Source: Reyranella sp.
GTDB taxonomy: Bacteria; Pseudomonadota; Alphaproteobacteria; Reyranellales; Reyranellaceae
Length of the DNA stretch: 64,000 bases
NCBI GenBank assembly: GCA_019750135.1
Contig: JAIEOV010000002.1
Coordinates: 62,001-126,000, forward strand
Direction of reading: 5' to 3'
A program made the translations under genes and the position numbers. Below are positions 8,297 to 14,677 of the stretch, piece by piece. The notes below the pieces were generated by a model. That model ran no database searches, was not told the DNA's origin, and saw nothing but the letters and a program-made list of their open reading frames with translations. Position 1 is the stretch's first letter, and every line of letters starts with the position of its first letter.

Positions 8297-9457
8297 CTAG
8301 TCAGCCAGCACCGTCCCAAACCGCTTGGCGACTTCCTCAAGCATGACCTCCGATGCGCCGCCACCGATGGCCTGGACGCGGGCATCGCGCGCCATGCGTT
8401 CGACGGCGGTGTCGCGCACGAAGCCCATGCCGCCGTGGAACTGCACGCAGTCGTAGAGGACCTGGTTCACCAAGTCGCCGGCCAGGGCCTTCACCATCGA
8501 CACCTGGGCGACGCAGTCCTGGCCCTGGGCATCGAGCCAGGCCGTGTGATGCACCAGCTGGCGGGCCGCTTCGACCTCGGCCATGCGGCGCGACAGTCGC
8601 TGCCGGATCGCCTGCTTGTCCCACAAGGGCTTGCCGAAGGCGGTGCGCTGGCTGACATGCTCGAAGGTGAGCCGGATCGCCTCGCGCGCCTCCGCCATCG
8701 CCATGGCGCCGATCACCAGCCGCTCGGTCTGGAAGTTGGCCATGATCGAGTAGAAGCCGCGGTTGGGCTCGCCCAGCACGTTCTCGGCCGGCACCCGGCA
8801 ATCCTGGAAGATAAGCTCGGCGGTGTCGGAGGAGCGCCAGCCGGTCTTGTCGAGGGCGCGGCCCACCTTGAAGCCCGGCGTGCCCTTCTCGACGATGAAC
8901 ATGGTGATGGCGCGGCTACCCTTGGCCTCGGGATCGGTGCGCGCGGCGATGAAATAGAGATCGCCGTGCACGCCGTTGGTGATGAACATCTTTGCGCCGT
9001 TCAGCACATAGTCGTTGCCGTCGCGCACGGCGCGGGTGCGGATGCCGGCGACGTCGGAGCCGGCACCGGGCTCGGTGACGCCGACCGCCGTGATGGTCTT
9101 GCCCGCCATGATGCCCGGCAGGTACTGCTCGAGCTGCCGCCTGGTGCCGAAGCGCACCAGATGCGGGCTCGCCATGTCGGTATGCACCAGCACGGTGATG
9201 GCGAAGCCGCCGTGCGTCGAGCGGCCGACCTCCTCGGCCAGCACGACCGAAGCGCGCGCATCAAGGCCCGCGCCGCCCATCGCCTCGGGCACGCGCAAGG
9301 AGAACAGGCCGAGCTCGCCCATGTCGCGCAACACCTCGCGCGGCACGAAGCCCGCCTCCTCCCATGTCGGCCCGTGCGGCCTGACCTTCTCGTCGACGAA
9401 GCGCCGGAGCTGGGCGCGGATGAGGTCGTGCTCTTCGGTGAAGATCGGATGTGTCAT
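8297..9457 (-). CDS. acyl-CoA dehydrogenase
   Basis: 386 residues, full length for the family. The FAD/substrate motif TAVGVTEPGAGSDVAGIRT (about 122-140) and the C-terminal QFHGGMGFVRDTAVERMARD block are clear. The usual EGT catalytic glutamate position reads IGGGASEVM, so Glu is absent there. The helix-G segment FQTERLVIGAMAMA keeps a Glu in the position used as base by isovaleryl- and long-chain acyl-CoA dehydrogenases, so the enzyme is probably active with the base there. It oxidises acyl-CoA to trans-2-enoyl-CoA, passing electrons to ETF. Divergent from a thioesterase gene (9483), suggesting joint control. Confidence 0.92.
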   Translation of the reverse strand: MTHPIFTEEHDLIRAQLRRFVDEKVRPHGPTWEEAGFVPREVLRDMGELGLFSLRVPEAMGGAGLDARASVVLAEEVGRSTHGGFAITVLVHTDMASPHLVRFGTRRQLEQYLPGIMAGKTITAVGVTEPGAGSDVAGIRTRAVRDGNDYVLNGAKMFITNGVHGDLYFIAARTDPEAKGSRAITMFIVEKGTPGFKVGRALDKTGWRSSDTAELIFQDCRVPAENVLGEPNRGFYSIMANFQTERLVIGAMAMAEAREAIRLTFEHVSQRTAFGKPLWDKQAIRQRLSRRMAEVEAARQLVHHTAWLDAQGQDCVAQVSMVKALAGDLVNQVLYDCVQFHGGMGFVRDTAVERMARDARVQAIGGGASEVMLEEVAKRFGTVLAD

Positions 9458-9482
9458 GGCGGCAGGATGCTACACTCGCGCC

Positions 9483-9914
9483 ATGTCACGCGACAAACGA
9501 CTGCAGGATCGCTCGATCTACCCGCACTGGTGCACCGACACGGTGCGCTTCTCCGACCAGGACGCCGCCGGCCACGTCAACAACGTGGCGATCTGCGCCT
9601 ATCTCGAAACCGCGCGCCTCACCTTCATGCGCGACATGGGGCTGACGGCCAATGCCGACGGCACGCGCGGCATCTCGGCCGGCATGACGGTGAGCTTCCT
9701 GGCCGAATCGCACTGGCCGGGACAGATCGAGCTGGGCACCGGCGTGCTGAAGATCGGCACCAGCTCCATCACCGTCGGCTCCGCCGCCTTCAAGGACGGC
9801 GCCTGCATCGCGGCGGCCGAGATGACCGTGGTCCGGCTCCGGGGAAAGACGCCCCATCCGATCGACGAAACGCTGCGGGAGAAGCTGGAAAAGCATTTGC
9901 TGCCAGGGTTTTAG
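9483..9914 (+). CDS. acyl-CoA thioesterase, 4HBT type
   Basis: 143 residues. The motif VRFSDQDAAGHVNNVAIC is the 4HBT active-site block with Asp (SDQDAAGH), followed by LETARLTFMRDMG and VSFLAESHWPGQIELGTGV, the usual second half of FadM/YbgC-type hotdog enzymes. The ATG at 9483 lies only 25 bp from the divergent acyl-CoA dehydrogenase start, so the promoters must overlap. It probably releases CoA from products related to that dehydrogenase. It ends just before the bfd promoter. Confidence 0.87.
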   Translation: MSRDKRLQDRSIYPHWCTDTVRFSDQDAAGHVNNVAICAYLETARLTFMRDMGLTANADGTRGISAGMTVSFLAESHWPGQIELGTGVLKIGTSSITVGSAAFKDGACIAAAEMTVVRLRGKTPHPIDETLREKLEKHLLPGF

Positions 9915-9921
9915 CGCCTGC

Positions 9922-9971
9922 TTGACCGGCCCGAGATGGACCTCTATCTTTGCGCGTGCGAGTAAGTCGCA
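9922..9971 (+). promoter_or_regulatory. sigma70-type promoter with Fur-box-like palindrome for bfd
   Basis: TTGACC at 9922-9927 and TATCTT at 9945-9950 are separated by exactly 17 bp. Directly downstream, 9957-9971 is a 15-bp palindrome, TGCGAGT-A-AGTCGCA, with outer arms TGCGA and TCGCA. It resembles the TGCGAAT...ATTCGCA-type Fur boxes of some proteobacteria and would cover the start site. Fur repression would raise bfd in iron shortage, as is known for other Bfd genes. The repressor identity is inferred. Confidence 0.6.
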
Positions 9972-9998
9972 TCTGCATGGGAAACGCGGCGCACGGGC

Positions 9999-10202
9999 AT
10001 GTTCATCTGCATCTGCCAAGCCATTCGGGAACGCGAAATCGATGCCGCCGTTCGTGCGGGCGCCCGCCGTCCAGCCGACGTCTTCCGCGCCTGCGGCAAG
10101 GCTCCCCAATGCGGCAGCTGCGCCTGCGACATGCGCGAGCGCATCGCCAAGACGGTCGCCCACGAGCAGGCCGCGGCACCCAATCTTCTCGCTGCTGATT
10201 AG
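9999..10202 (+). CDS. bfd: bacterioferritin-associated ferredoxin
   Basis: 67 residues. Cysteines 4, 6, 38 and 41 (MFICICQAIRE ... GKAPQCGSC) are exactly the [2Fe-2S] ligand positions of Bfd. Bfd binds bacterioferritin and passes electrons to its haem so that stored iron is reduced and released. The bacterioferritin gene itself is the convergent neighbour (10268-10753). The candidate Fur-controlled promoter lies about 30-75 bp upstream. Length and motif are standard; nothing is missing. Confidence 0.93.
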   Translation: MFICICQAIREREIDAAVRAGARRPADVFRACGKAPQCGSCACDMRERIAKTVAHEQAAAPNLLAAD

Positions 10203-10207
10203 TCTTT

Positions 10208-10266
10208 GGGAGCGCGGGCCTCCGGCCCGCTCATGATCATGATGCGGGCCGGAGGCCCGCGCTCCC
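10208..10266. repeat. perfect 23-bp inverted repeat between bfd and bfr (terminator/REP-like)
   Basis: Arm 10208-10230 is exactly complementary to 10244-10266, with a 13-nt loop (TCATGATCATGAT). Both arms are GC-only apart from an A/T pair or two, and each arm is itself partly palindromic (GCGGGCC...GGCCCGC). It fills the space between convergent bfd and bfr and probably acts as a bidirectional terminator. Similar GGGCCTCCGGCCCGC elements occur as dispersed repeats in many GC-rich genomes. Confidence 0.75.
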
Positions 10267-10267
10267 T

Positions 10268-10753
10268 TCAGCTTGATTCCTTGCCTTCGCCGATCTGCGT
10301 CTGCAGGTAGTTCTGTTCGCCGACCTTGTCCACCAGCGACAGCTCGGTCTCCAGGAAGTCGATGTGCTCCTCGGCATCCTCGAGGATGTCGACGACGATC
10401 TCGCGGCTGACATAGTCCTTGCTCGACTCGCAGAGCGTCACCGCCGCGACCAGCGCCGTGCGCGCCTCTGTCTCCAGCCGAAGGTCTGCCTTCAGGCATT
10501 CAACGACGGTCTCGCCGACGGCGAGCCGGCCGAGGTCCTGCAGGTTGGGAAGACCATCGAGTATCAGGATGCGCTTCATCAGCTTGTCGGCGTGCTTCAT
10601 CTCGCCGATCGATTCGTCGTAGATCTTCTTGGCCATCCGCTCGAAGCCCCAATGCCCCATCATGCGGGCATGCAGGAAGTACTGGTTGATCGCGGTGAGC
10701 TCGTTCTTCAGCAACTTGTTGAGCTCGGCAATAATTTGCGGATTGCCCTGCAT
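10268..10753 (-). CDS. bfr: bacterioferritin
   Basis: 161 residues that align without gaps to E. coli Bfr. It stores iron as a 24-mer with haem between subunit pairs. E18, E51, H54, E94 and H130 of the ferroxidase centre and the haem ligand M52 are all present. The sixth ferroxidase ligand, E127 in E. coli, is Ala here (the codon in ILEDAEEHID is GCC), although E128 and E129 follow. The ferroxidase site may therefore be altered or use a neighbouring Glu; some organisms have subunits specialised in this way. The GAGGAG ribosome site precedes the ATG. Its promoter carries a palindrome (10782-10804). Confidence 0.93.
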   Translation of the reverse strand: MQGNPQIIAELNKLLKNELTAINQYFLHARMMGHWGFERMAKKIYDESIGEMKHADKLMKRILILDGLPNLQDLGRLAVGETVVECLKADLRLETEARTALVAAVTLCESSKDYVSREIVVDILEDAEEHIDFLETELSLVDKVGEQNYLQTQIGEGKESS

Positions 10754-10781
10754 GGCGGTCTCCTCGGTACGCGTTCGCCTT

Positions 10782-10811
10782 GAGAGATACTCCGCGAATC
10801 TCTCGATGCAA
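10782..10811 (-). promoter_or_regulatory. bfr promoter with overlapping palindrome
   Basis: On the minus strand TTGCAT (10806-10811) and TATCTC (10784-10789) are 16 bp apart, a plausible sigma70 pair. GAGAGAT at 10782-10788 is exactly complementary to ATCTCTC at 10798-10804, so a 7-bp inverted repeat with a 9-nt spacer covers the spacer and -10 box. This is where a repressor dimer would block RNA polymerase. Iron-responsive control is a guess from the gene. Confidence 0.5.
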
Positions 10812-10825
10812 CCGAAGAGTGCGCG

Positions 10826-10887
10826 ACTGAGAACCGTTCGCTCAAAAAACCGCGCGCAACGACTGAGCTGCGCGACTGGTTCTCAGT
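10826..10887. promoter_or_regulatory. distant inverted repeat upstream of bfr
   Basis: ACTGAGAACC at 10826-10835 is exactly complementary to GGTTCTCAGT at 10878-10887, with 42 nt between them that include an A-run and CGCGCGCAACG. It lies upstream of the bfr promoter and downstream of the micro-protein gene at 10927. It could be a terminator stem for that gene or a paired operator. The first arm continues as GAACCGTTC, a small palindrome. Confidence 0.35.
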
Positions 10888-10926
10888 TGCTCACGTTCAG
10901 GCTCTTCCGGGCCACGAAGGTCAGGT

Positions 10927-11001
10927 TCAGCGGATGCCGATGAAGGACAGGATCGCCATCACGATGACGATCAGGCCGACCAGGTAGATGATGCCGTTCA
11001 T
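10927..11001 (-). CDS. 24-residue membrane micro-protein
   Basis: The reading frame MNGIIYLVGLIVIVMAILSF plus GIR is a single transmembrane helix with a short basic tail. An AAGGAG ribosome site lies 4-5 nt before the ATG (10999-11001). I recall very similar tiny proteins (MNxIIYxVGLIVVVxAxLSFxG-type) beside stress genes in alphaproteobacteria, which supports it being real. No function is known to me. A longer frame in the same phase starts upstream but has no ribosome site and composition unlike protein. Confidence 0.6.
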   Translation of the reverse strand: MNGIIYLVGLIVIVMAILSFIGIR

Positions 11002-11186
11002 GGGGCTCCTTGCCGGGGGACTCCTTGCGCGCGAACTCGCCGCAGGCCCTAACGTCACGTTTCTGCCAAGGTTGCTGTGGCACCCTGCCGCCGTCCGGCG
11101 CGCCGCAACGTCGGCGCCAGTCGGACGTTTAACCAACCATCCACAGCCCGCCCGACCGTGTTGTCGGGTCAGCCGGAGTACGCGTT

Positions 11187-11798
11187 ATGCCCCTGGACCA
11201 AGGAAAGTCCCCCTTCACCCTCCCCAAGCTTCCTTATGCCGATGACGCGCTGGCGCCCGTCATTTCCGCGAACACCATCTCCTTCCACCACGCCAAGCAC
11301 CACAAGGCTTATGTGGACAATCTCAACAAGCTGATCGAGGGCACGCCGTACGCCGACATGTCGCTGGTCGAGATCATCAAGAAGTCGGTCAAGGACGAGA
11401 AGGCCAAGGGCATTTTCAACAACGCCGCCCAGGTCTGGAACCATGACTTCTACTGGCACAGCATGACGCCCAAGGGCGGCACGCCGGCAGGCAAGATCAA
11501 GCCGCTGATCGAGGAAAGCTTCGGCGGCCTTGACAAGTTCCAGGCGGCCTTCAAGGCCGCGGCGGTCGGTCAGTTCGGCAGCGGCTGGGCCTGGCTCGTC
11601 GCCAAGGACGGCAAGCTCGCGATCGAGACGACCTCGAACGCCGACACGCCGCTGGCGCACGGCGGCAAGCCGCTGATCGTCGTGGATGTGTGGGAGCACG
11701 CCTACTACCTCGACTTCCAGAACCGTCGCCCGGATCACGTCCAGGCCTGGATGGAGAAGCTCATCAACTGGTCGTTCGCCGAGCAAAATCTCGGCTAG
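11187..11798 (+). CDS. sodB: superoxide dismutase, Fe/Mn family (Fe type)
   Basis: 203 residues, full length. The N-terminal domain has ISFHHAKHHKAYVDNLN with the first His ligand. AAQVWNHDFYWHSM holds the second ligand, and DVWEHAYYLDFQNRR (about 165-179) holds the Asp and His ligands. FGSGWAWLV is the dimer-interface block. The AAQVWNHDFYW sequence is typical of iron-dependent enzymes. It destroys cytoplasmic superoxide. A CGGAG ribosome site precedes the ATG. A DUF3309 micro-protein gene follows after 15 bp and is probably cotranscribed. Confidence 0.95.
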   Translation: MPLDQGKSPFTLPKLPYADDALAPVISANTISFHHAKHHKAYVDNLNKLIEGTPYADMSLVEIIKKSVKDEKAKGIFNNAAQVWNHDFYWHSMTPKGGTPAGKIKPLIEESFGGLDKFQAAFKAAAVGQFGSGWAWLVAKDGKLAIETTSNADTPLAHGGKPLIVVDVWEHAYYLDFQNRRPDHVQAWMEKLINWSFAEQNLG

Positions 11799-11813
11799 AA
11801 GAGAGGAGTCGTC

Positions 11814-11969
11814 ATGCTGGGCACCATCCTGCTGATCATCCTGATCCTCATCCTGATTGGTGCCCTGCCGACATGGCCGTACAGCAGCGGCTGGGGCTAC
11901 TACCCCAGCGGCGGCGTCGGCCTGATCGTGATCATCCTGATCATATTGCTGCTGATGGGACGACTCTGA
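11814..11969 (+). CDS. DUF3309 family membrane micro-protein
   Basis: 51 residues: a first helix MLGTILLIILILILIGALPT, then WPYSSGWGYYPSGG, then a second helix ending LLLMGRL. This two-helix layout with the PxWPYSxGWGYxPSGG middle is the DUF3309 signature. The GAGAGGAG ribosome site lies about 6 nt before the ATG. It starts 15 bp after sodB. Function unknown; members are often induced by stress, but that is recall and not shown here. Confidence 0.85.
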   Translation: MLGTILLIILILILIGALPTWPYSSGWGYYPSGGVGLIVIILIILLLMGRL

Positions 11970-11987
11970 CGCCCCGTCGGCAACTCA

Positions 11988-13076
11988 TCAGTACCTGAAC
12001 GTCACGTTGATCGAGCCGAACTGCGTCCAGCGGTTCTGCTCGTAGAAATCCGGCGTGCGCAGCACCTGCGTGTAGGTGAGGCGCACGCCGTGATACGTGA
12101 CGGCAAGGCCCGCCTGCGCCTCGCCGACGAACGGCCGGTGCGACACCCGCAGGCTGTAGCCGTCGGTATTGCCGTCGAGGAAGATGTTGCGGCCGACCGC
12201 CTGGCCGTCGACGCCGGCGAAAAGATACCAGCCGAAGCTGCCGTCGCCGATGAAAGCTTCCGAGCCGGGCAGCGCGGGCCGCGGCCGTGGCGGCCCGAAA
12301 TCGTCGCGCAGGTTCTTGCCGATGCGGGCCGTCCCGCCGACATCGCCATAGATGGCAACGTTGCCCAGCGCCGCGCCGATGCGCGGGATGAAATCGACCT
12401 CGAGCTTGGGATCGTCGAACACGACCGTGCGGGCGGTGCGCCAGCGCCGCTCGAAGCCGATGCCGATCGTCGGCTCGTTGTGCAGCTGATTGGCCCAGCC
12501 GTTGGCTTGGGCGACGCCGATGATGTTGTGGAAGTTGTTCTGCACGAACTCGCCGCCAGCCGCCGGCCCGATCACGCCAAGGTCGAGCTGCAGCGTGTCG
12601 AGCCGCACCGGCTCCTGCACGCCCGTCTTCTCGTCGCGCCGCTTGTAGGTGTATTGCAGGGCGAAGCTGGCATAGAGCCAAGCGGCATAGGGCCGGTCGT
12701 TGTAGATGGGCTGCGACGTGAACGTATTGTCGGGCGTGTAGATGTTCTGGCCGAACGACACGCCGACGCGGCGCACCACCGAGTCGGACTGCGGCTCGCC
12801 GAAAAAGGTCGGCACCGTGGTCATGGCGACGATCCCGGGCGGCATGGCGGTTATCGAGGGCGAAAGCCAGCCGATGCGCACGCCGTTGGTGTAGTCGCGG
12901 TCGGTCGGGCTGAACCGGTTGAAGACGTCGTTCTCGACCTGGAAGATGAAGATGCTGCGGCTTTCGCTTTCCGTCGCCGAGGGCGGCGGAGGCGGATCGT
13001 CAGCCCGGCCATCGGCGACGACGCCCGCTGTGAGCACTGTCGCCAGGACGGCGGCCTTGGCGATGCTGCCCTGCAT
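11988..13076 (-). CDS. LpxR-like outer-membrane lipid A deacylase (DUF2219)
   Basis: 362 residues with a Sec signal peptide (about 1-25, ending near GRADD) and a beta-barrel-like body ending in an aromatic residue (NVTFRY), as expected for an outer-membrane protein. FQVENDVFNRFSPTDRDYTN contains the Asn-Asp and Thr-Asn-Gly blocks of LpxR. YNDRPYAAWLY and a conserved His in NNFHNIIG follow. In Salmonella LpxR removes the 3'-acyloxyacyl chain of lipid A in a calcium-dependent way. Whether this protein does the same here is inferred. It stands alone between the sodB block and an MFS gene. Confidence 0.85.
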   Translation of the reverse strand: MQGSIAKAAVLATVLTAGVVADGRADDPPPPPSATESESRSIFIFQVENDVFNRFSPTDRDYTNGVRIGWLSPSITAMPPGIVAMTTVPTFFGEPQSDSVVRRVGVSFGQNIYTPDNTFTSQPIYNDRPYAAWLYASFALQYTYKRRDEKTGVQEPVRLDTLQLDLGVIGPAAGGEFVQNNFHNIIGVAQANGWANQLHNEPTIGIGFERRWRTARTVVFDDPKLEVDFIPRIGAALGNVAIYGDVGGTARIGKNLRDDFGPPRPRPALPGSEAFIGDGSFGWYLFAGVDGQAVGRNIFLDGNTDGYSLRVSHRPFVGEAQAGLAVTYHGVRLTYTQVLRTPDFYEQNRWTQFGSINVTFRY

Positions 13077-13111
13077 CGCCTGCCAACGTGTCGGGGGCCG
13101 GAGGGTTCCCG

Positions 13112-14362
13112 CTAGCGCGCGTTGGCGTCGGCTTTGACGCTCCAGAGATGATCACGCCAGCGCACGCCGATCACGACCGTGAAGACGATGCCGATCGTGC
13201 TGAAGATCGTGCCGGTCACGGCGAAACCGGTGTGCTCGACCAGCGGGCCGGCCGCCAGCAGGCCGATGGCCATGCCGTAGACCGCCAGCATGCGCACGCC
13301 CATGACGCGGCCCCGGAAGGCCGGATTGGCGACGCGCAGCAGCAGCACCGCCATGGGGATCATGCAGAAGCTTTGTACGAAACCTGACACGAACAGGACG
13401 ATCTGCCCCAGCAGCGGGATCTCGATCCAGGAGAAGGCGAGGTTGAGGGAGAACCACAGGACGGCGCAAACAAGCGTGGTGCGGGCGGGGCGGACGGCGG
13501 CGCCGAACGTCGAGATCGCGATCGAGCCGGTGAGCGCGCCGCCGGCGAAGCAGGCGATCAGCCAACCGAGCCCGGTCTGGCCGAGGCCGTAGATGTCCTT
13601 GGCGACGTAGGCCAACAGCGAGCTGATCAGCGGATAGGCGGCGAGGTTCACCAGGAAGGCGAGCAGCATCACTGCCCGCATGTCGGGCGTCGACCACACG
13701 TAGGCGAAGCCTTCGCGCAGGGCGCGCAACGGCGAGGCATGGGCGGGCTCCTCGCCCACCACGCGCAGGCGCCTGATGCCGACATTGAAGGTCAGGGCGA
13801 GGCTCGCCGCATAGAAGACGCAGACGCCGAGATAGGCCATGCCCGATCCGACCAAGGCCACCAGGCCCGCCCCCGTCAGCGCGCCCACAATGCGAGCAGA
13901 ATCCGCGGTCGTGCGCGACACGCCCATGGCCCGCATCAGGTAGTCCGACGGCATGGTCTCGCCGACCAGCAAGTTACGCAGCGTGATGTCGGACGGCCTG
14001 ACCAGGCCCATGATGGTCGCCAGCACGAAGACCGACCAAGGCGCCGCCTGGCCGCTCAGGAACAGCGCCGCCAGCGCGCTCGCCACGGCGAGATAGATGG
14101 CCCGCATCACGCACAGGACCTTGCGGTTGCCGACACGGTCGCCGGCCATGCCGAACAGCGGCGAGATCAGGGTGCCCAGGAACTGCAGGGAGCCGAAGAC
14201 GGCCAGCGCCAGGACCGAACCGGTCGAGACCAGCACGAACCAGCCCAGGATCACGCCTTCCATTTCGAAGGCCCAGGAGGTCAGCAGGTCGGCCGGCCAT
14301 TGATAGCGGAAGCTCCGGATCTGGAACGGCGCCAGCGCCGGTACACGCGCAGTGAGACTCAC
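13112..14362 (-). CDS. MFS transporter
   Basis: 416 residues with twelve predicted transmembrane helices. The MFS signature between helices 2 and 3 is visible as GMAGDRVGNRKVL (about 71-83). The family looks like the enterobactin-exporter/MFS_3 group (DxxGPxR-type second half FRGRVMGVRML). Start is a GTG at 14360-14362. Substrate unknown; an efflux role is the usual guess. It is divergent from the radical SAM gene at 14678 with about 315 bp between, which contains a palindrome. Confidence 0.85.
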   Translation of the reverse strand: MSLTARVPALAPFQIRSFRYQWPADLLTSWAFEMEGVILGWFVLVSTGSVLALAVFGSLQFLGTLISPLFGMAGDRVGNRKVLCVMRAIYLAVASALAALFLSGQAAPWSVFVLATIMGLVRPSDITLRNLLVGETMPSDYLMRAMGVSRTTADSARIVGALTGAGLVALVGSGMAYLGVCVFYAASLALTFNVGIRRLRVVGEEPAHASPLRALREGFAYVWSTPDMRAVMLLAFLVNLAAYPLISSLLAYVAKDIYGLGQTGLGWLIACFAGGALTGSIAISTFGAAVRPARTTLVCAVLWFSLNLAFSWIEIPLLGQIVLFVSGFVQSFCMIPMAVLLLRVANPAFRGRVMGVRMLAVYGMAIGLLAAGPLVEHTGFAVTGTIFSTIGIVFTVVIGVRWRDHLWSVKADANAR

Positions 14363-14677
14363 GTCCTGTTCGATCCCTCCCCCGGCCGGCGTCTTGCTTG
14401 GCGCCTCTCAGGGCGAGCCCACCGTGCGCTTTTGGCCCGCGGACTGCAATTAACGCATTTTCATGGGGCATTCTCGCCATTCGCGGGGCTCAGCCGCGAA
14501 AAGCCCCAGATATTGTAGTTCTATTCCCCCCTTTTTGGTGGGATTATCCGAAGCCTGCAGTTGCGTTGCAGGCGAGCGCAGAGCATTGTGGACTGGGGAT
14601 GCCGTTAAGCGGTGGCAGACGCTCGATAGAGCCGCACGCGGATGTGCCTTGGTCAAAATTCCGCGAAGGGCGGTGCC
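14363..14677. promoter_or_regulatory. 315-bp divergent intergenic region with palindrome at 14553-14573
   Basis: It separates the minus-strand MFS gene and the plus-strand radical SAM gene. GCCTGCA at 14553-14559 is exactly complementary to TGCAGGC at 14567-14573, a 7-bp inverted repeat with a 7-nt spacer. A C-run and T-run (CCCCCCTTTTTGG) lie just before it. No coding sequence is convincing. The palindrome is a candidate operator for either gene. Confidence 0.4.
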
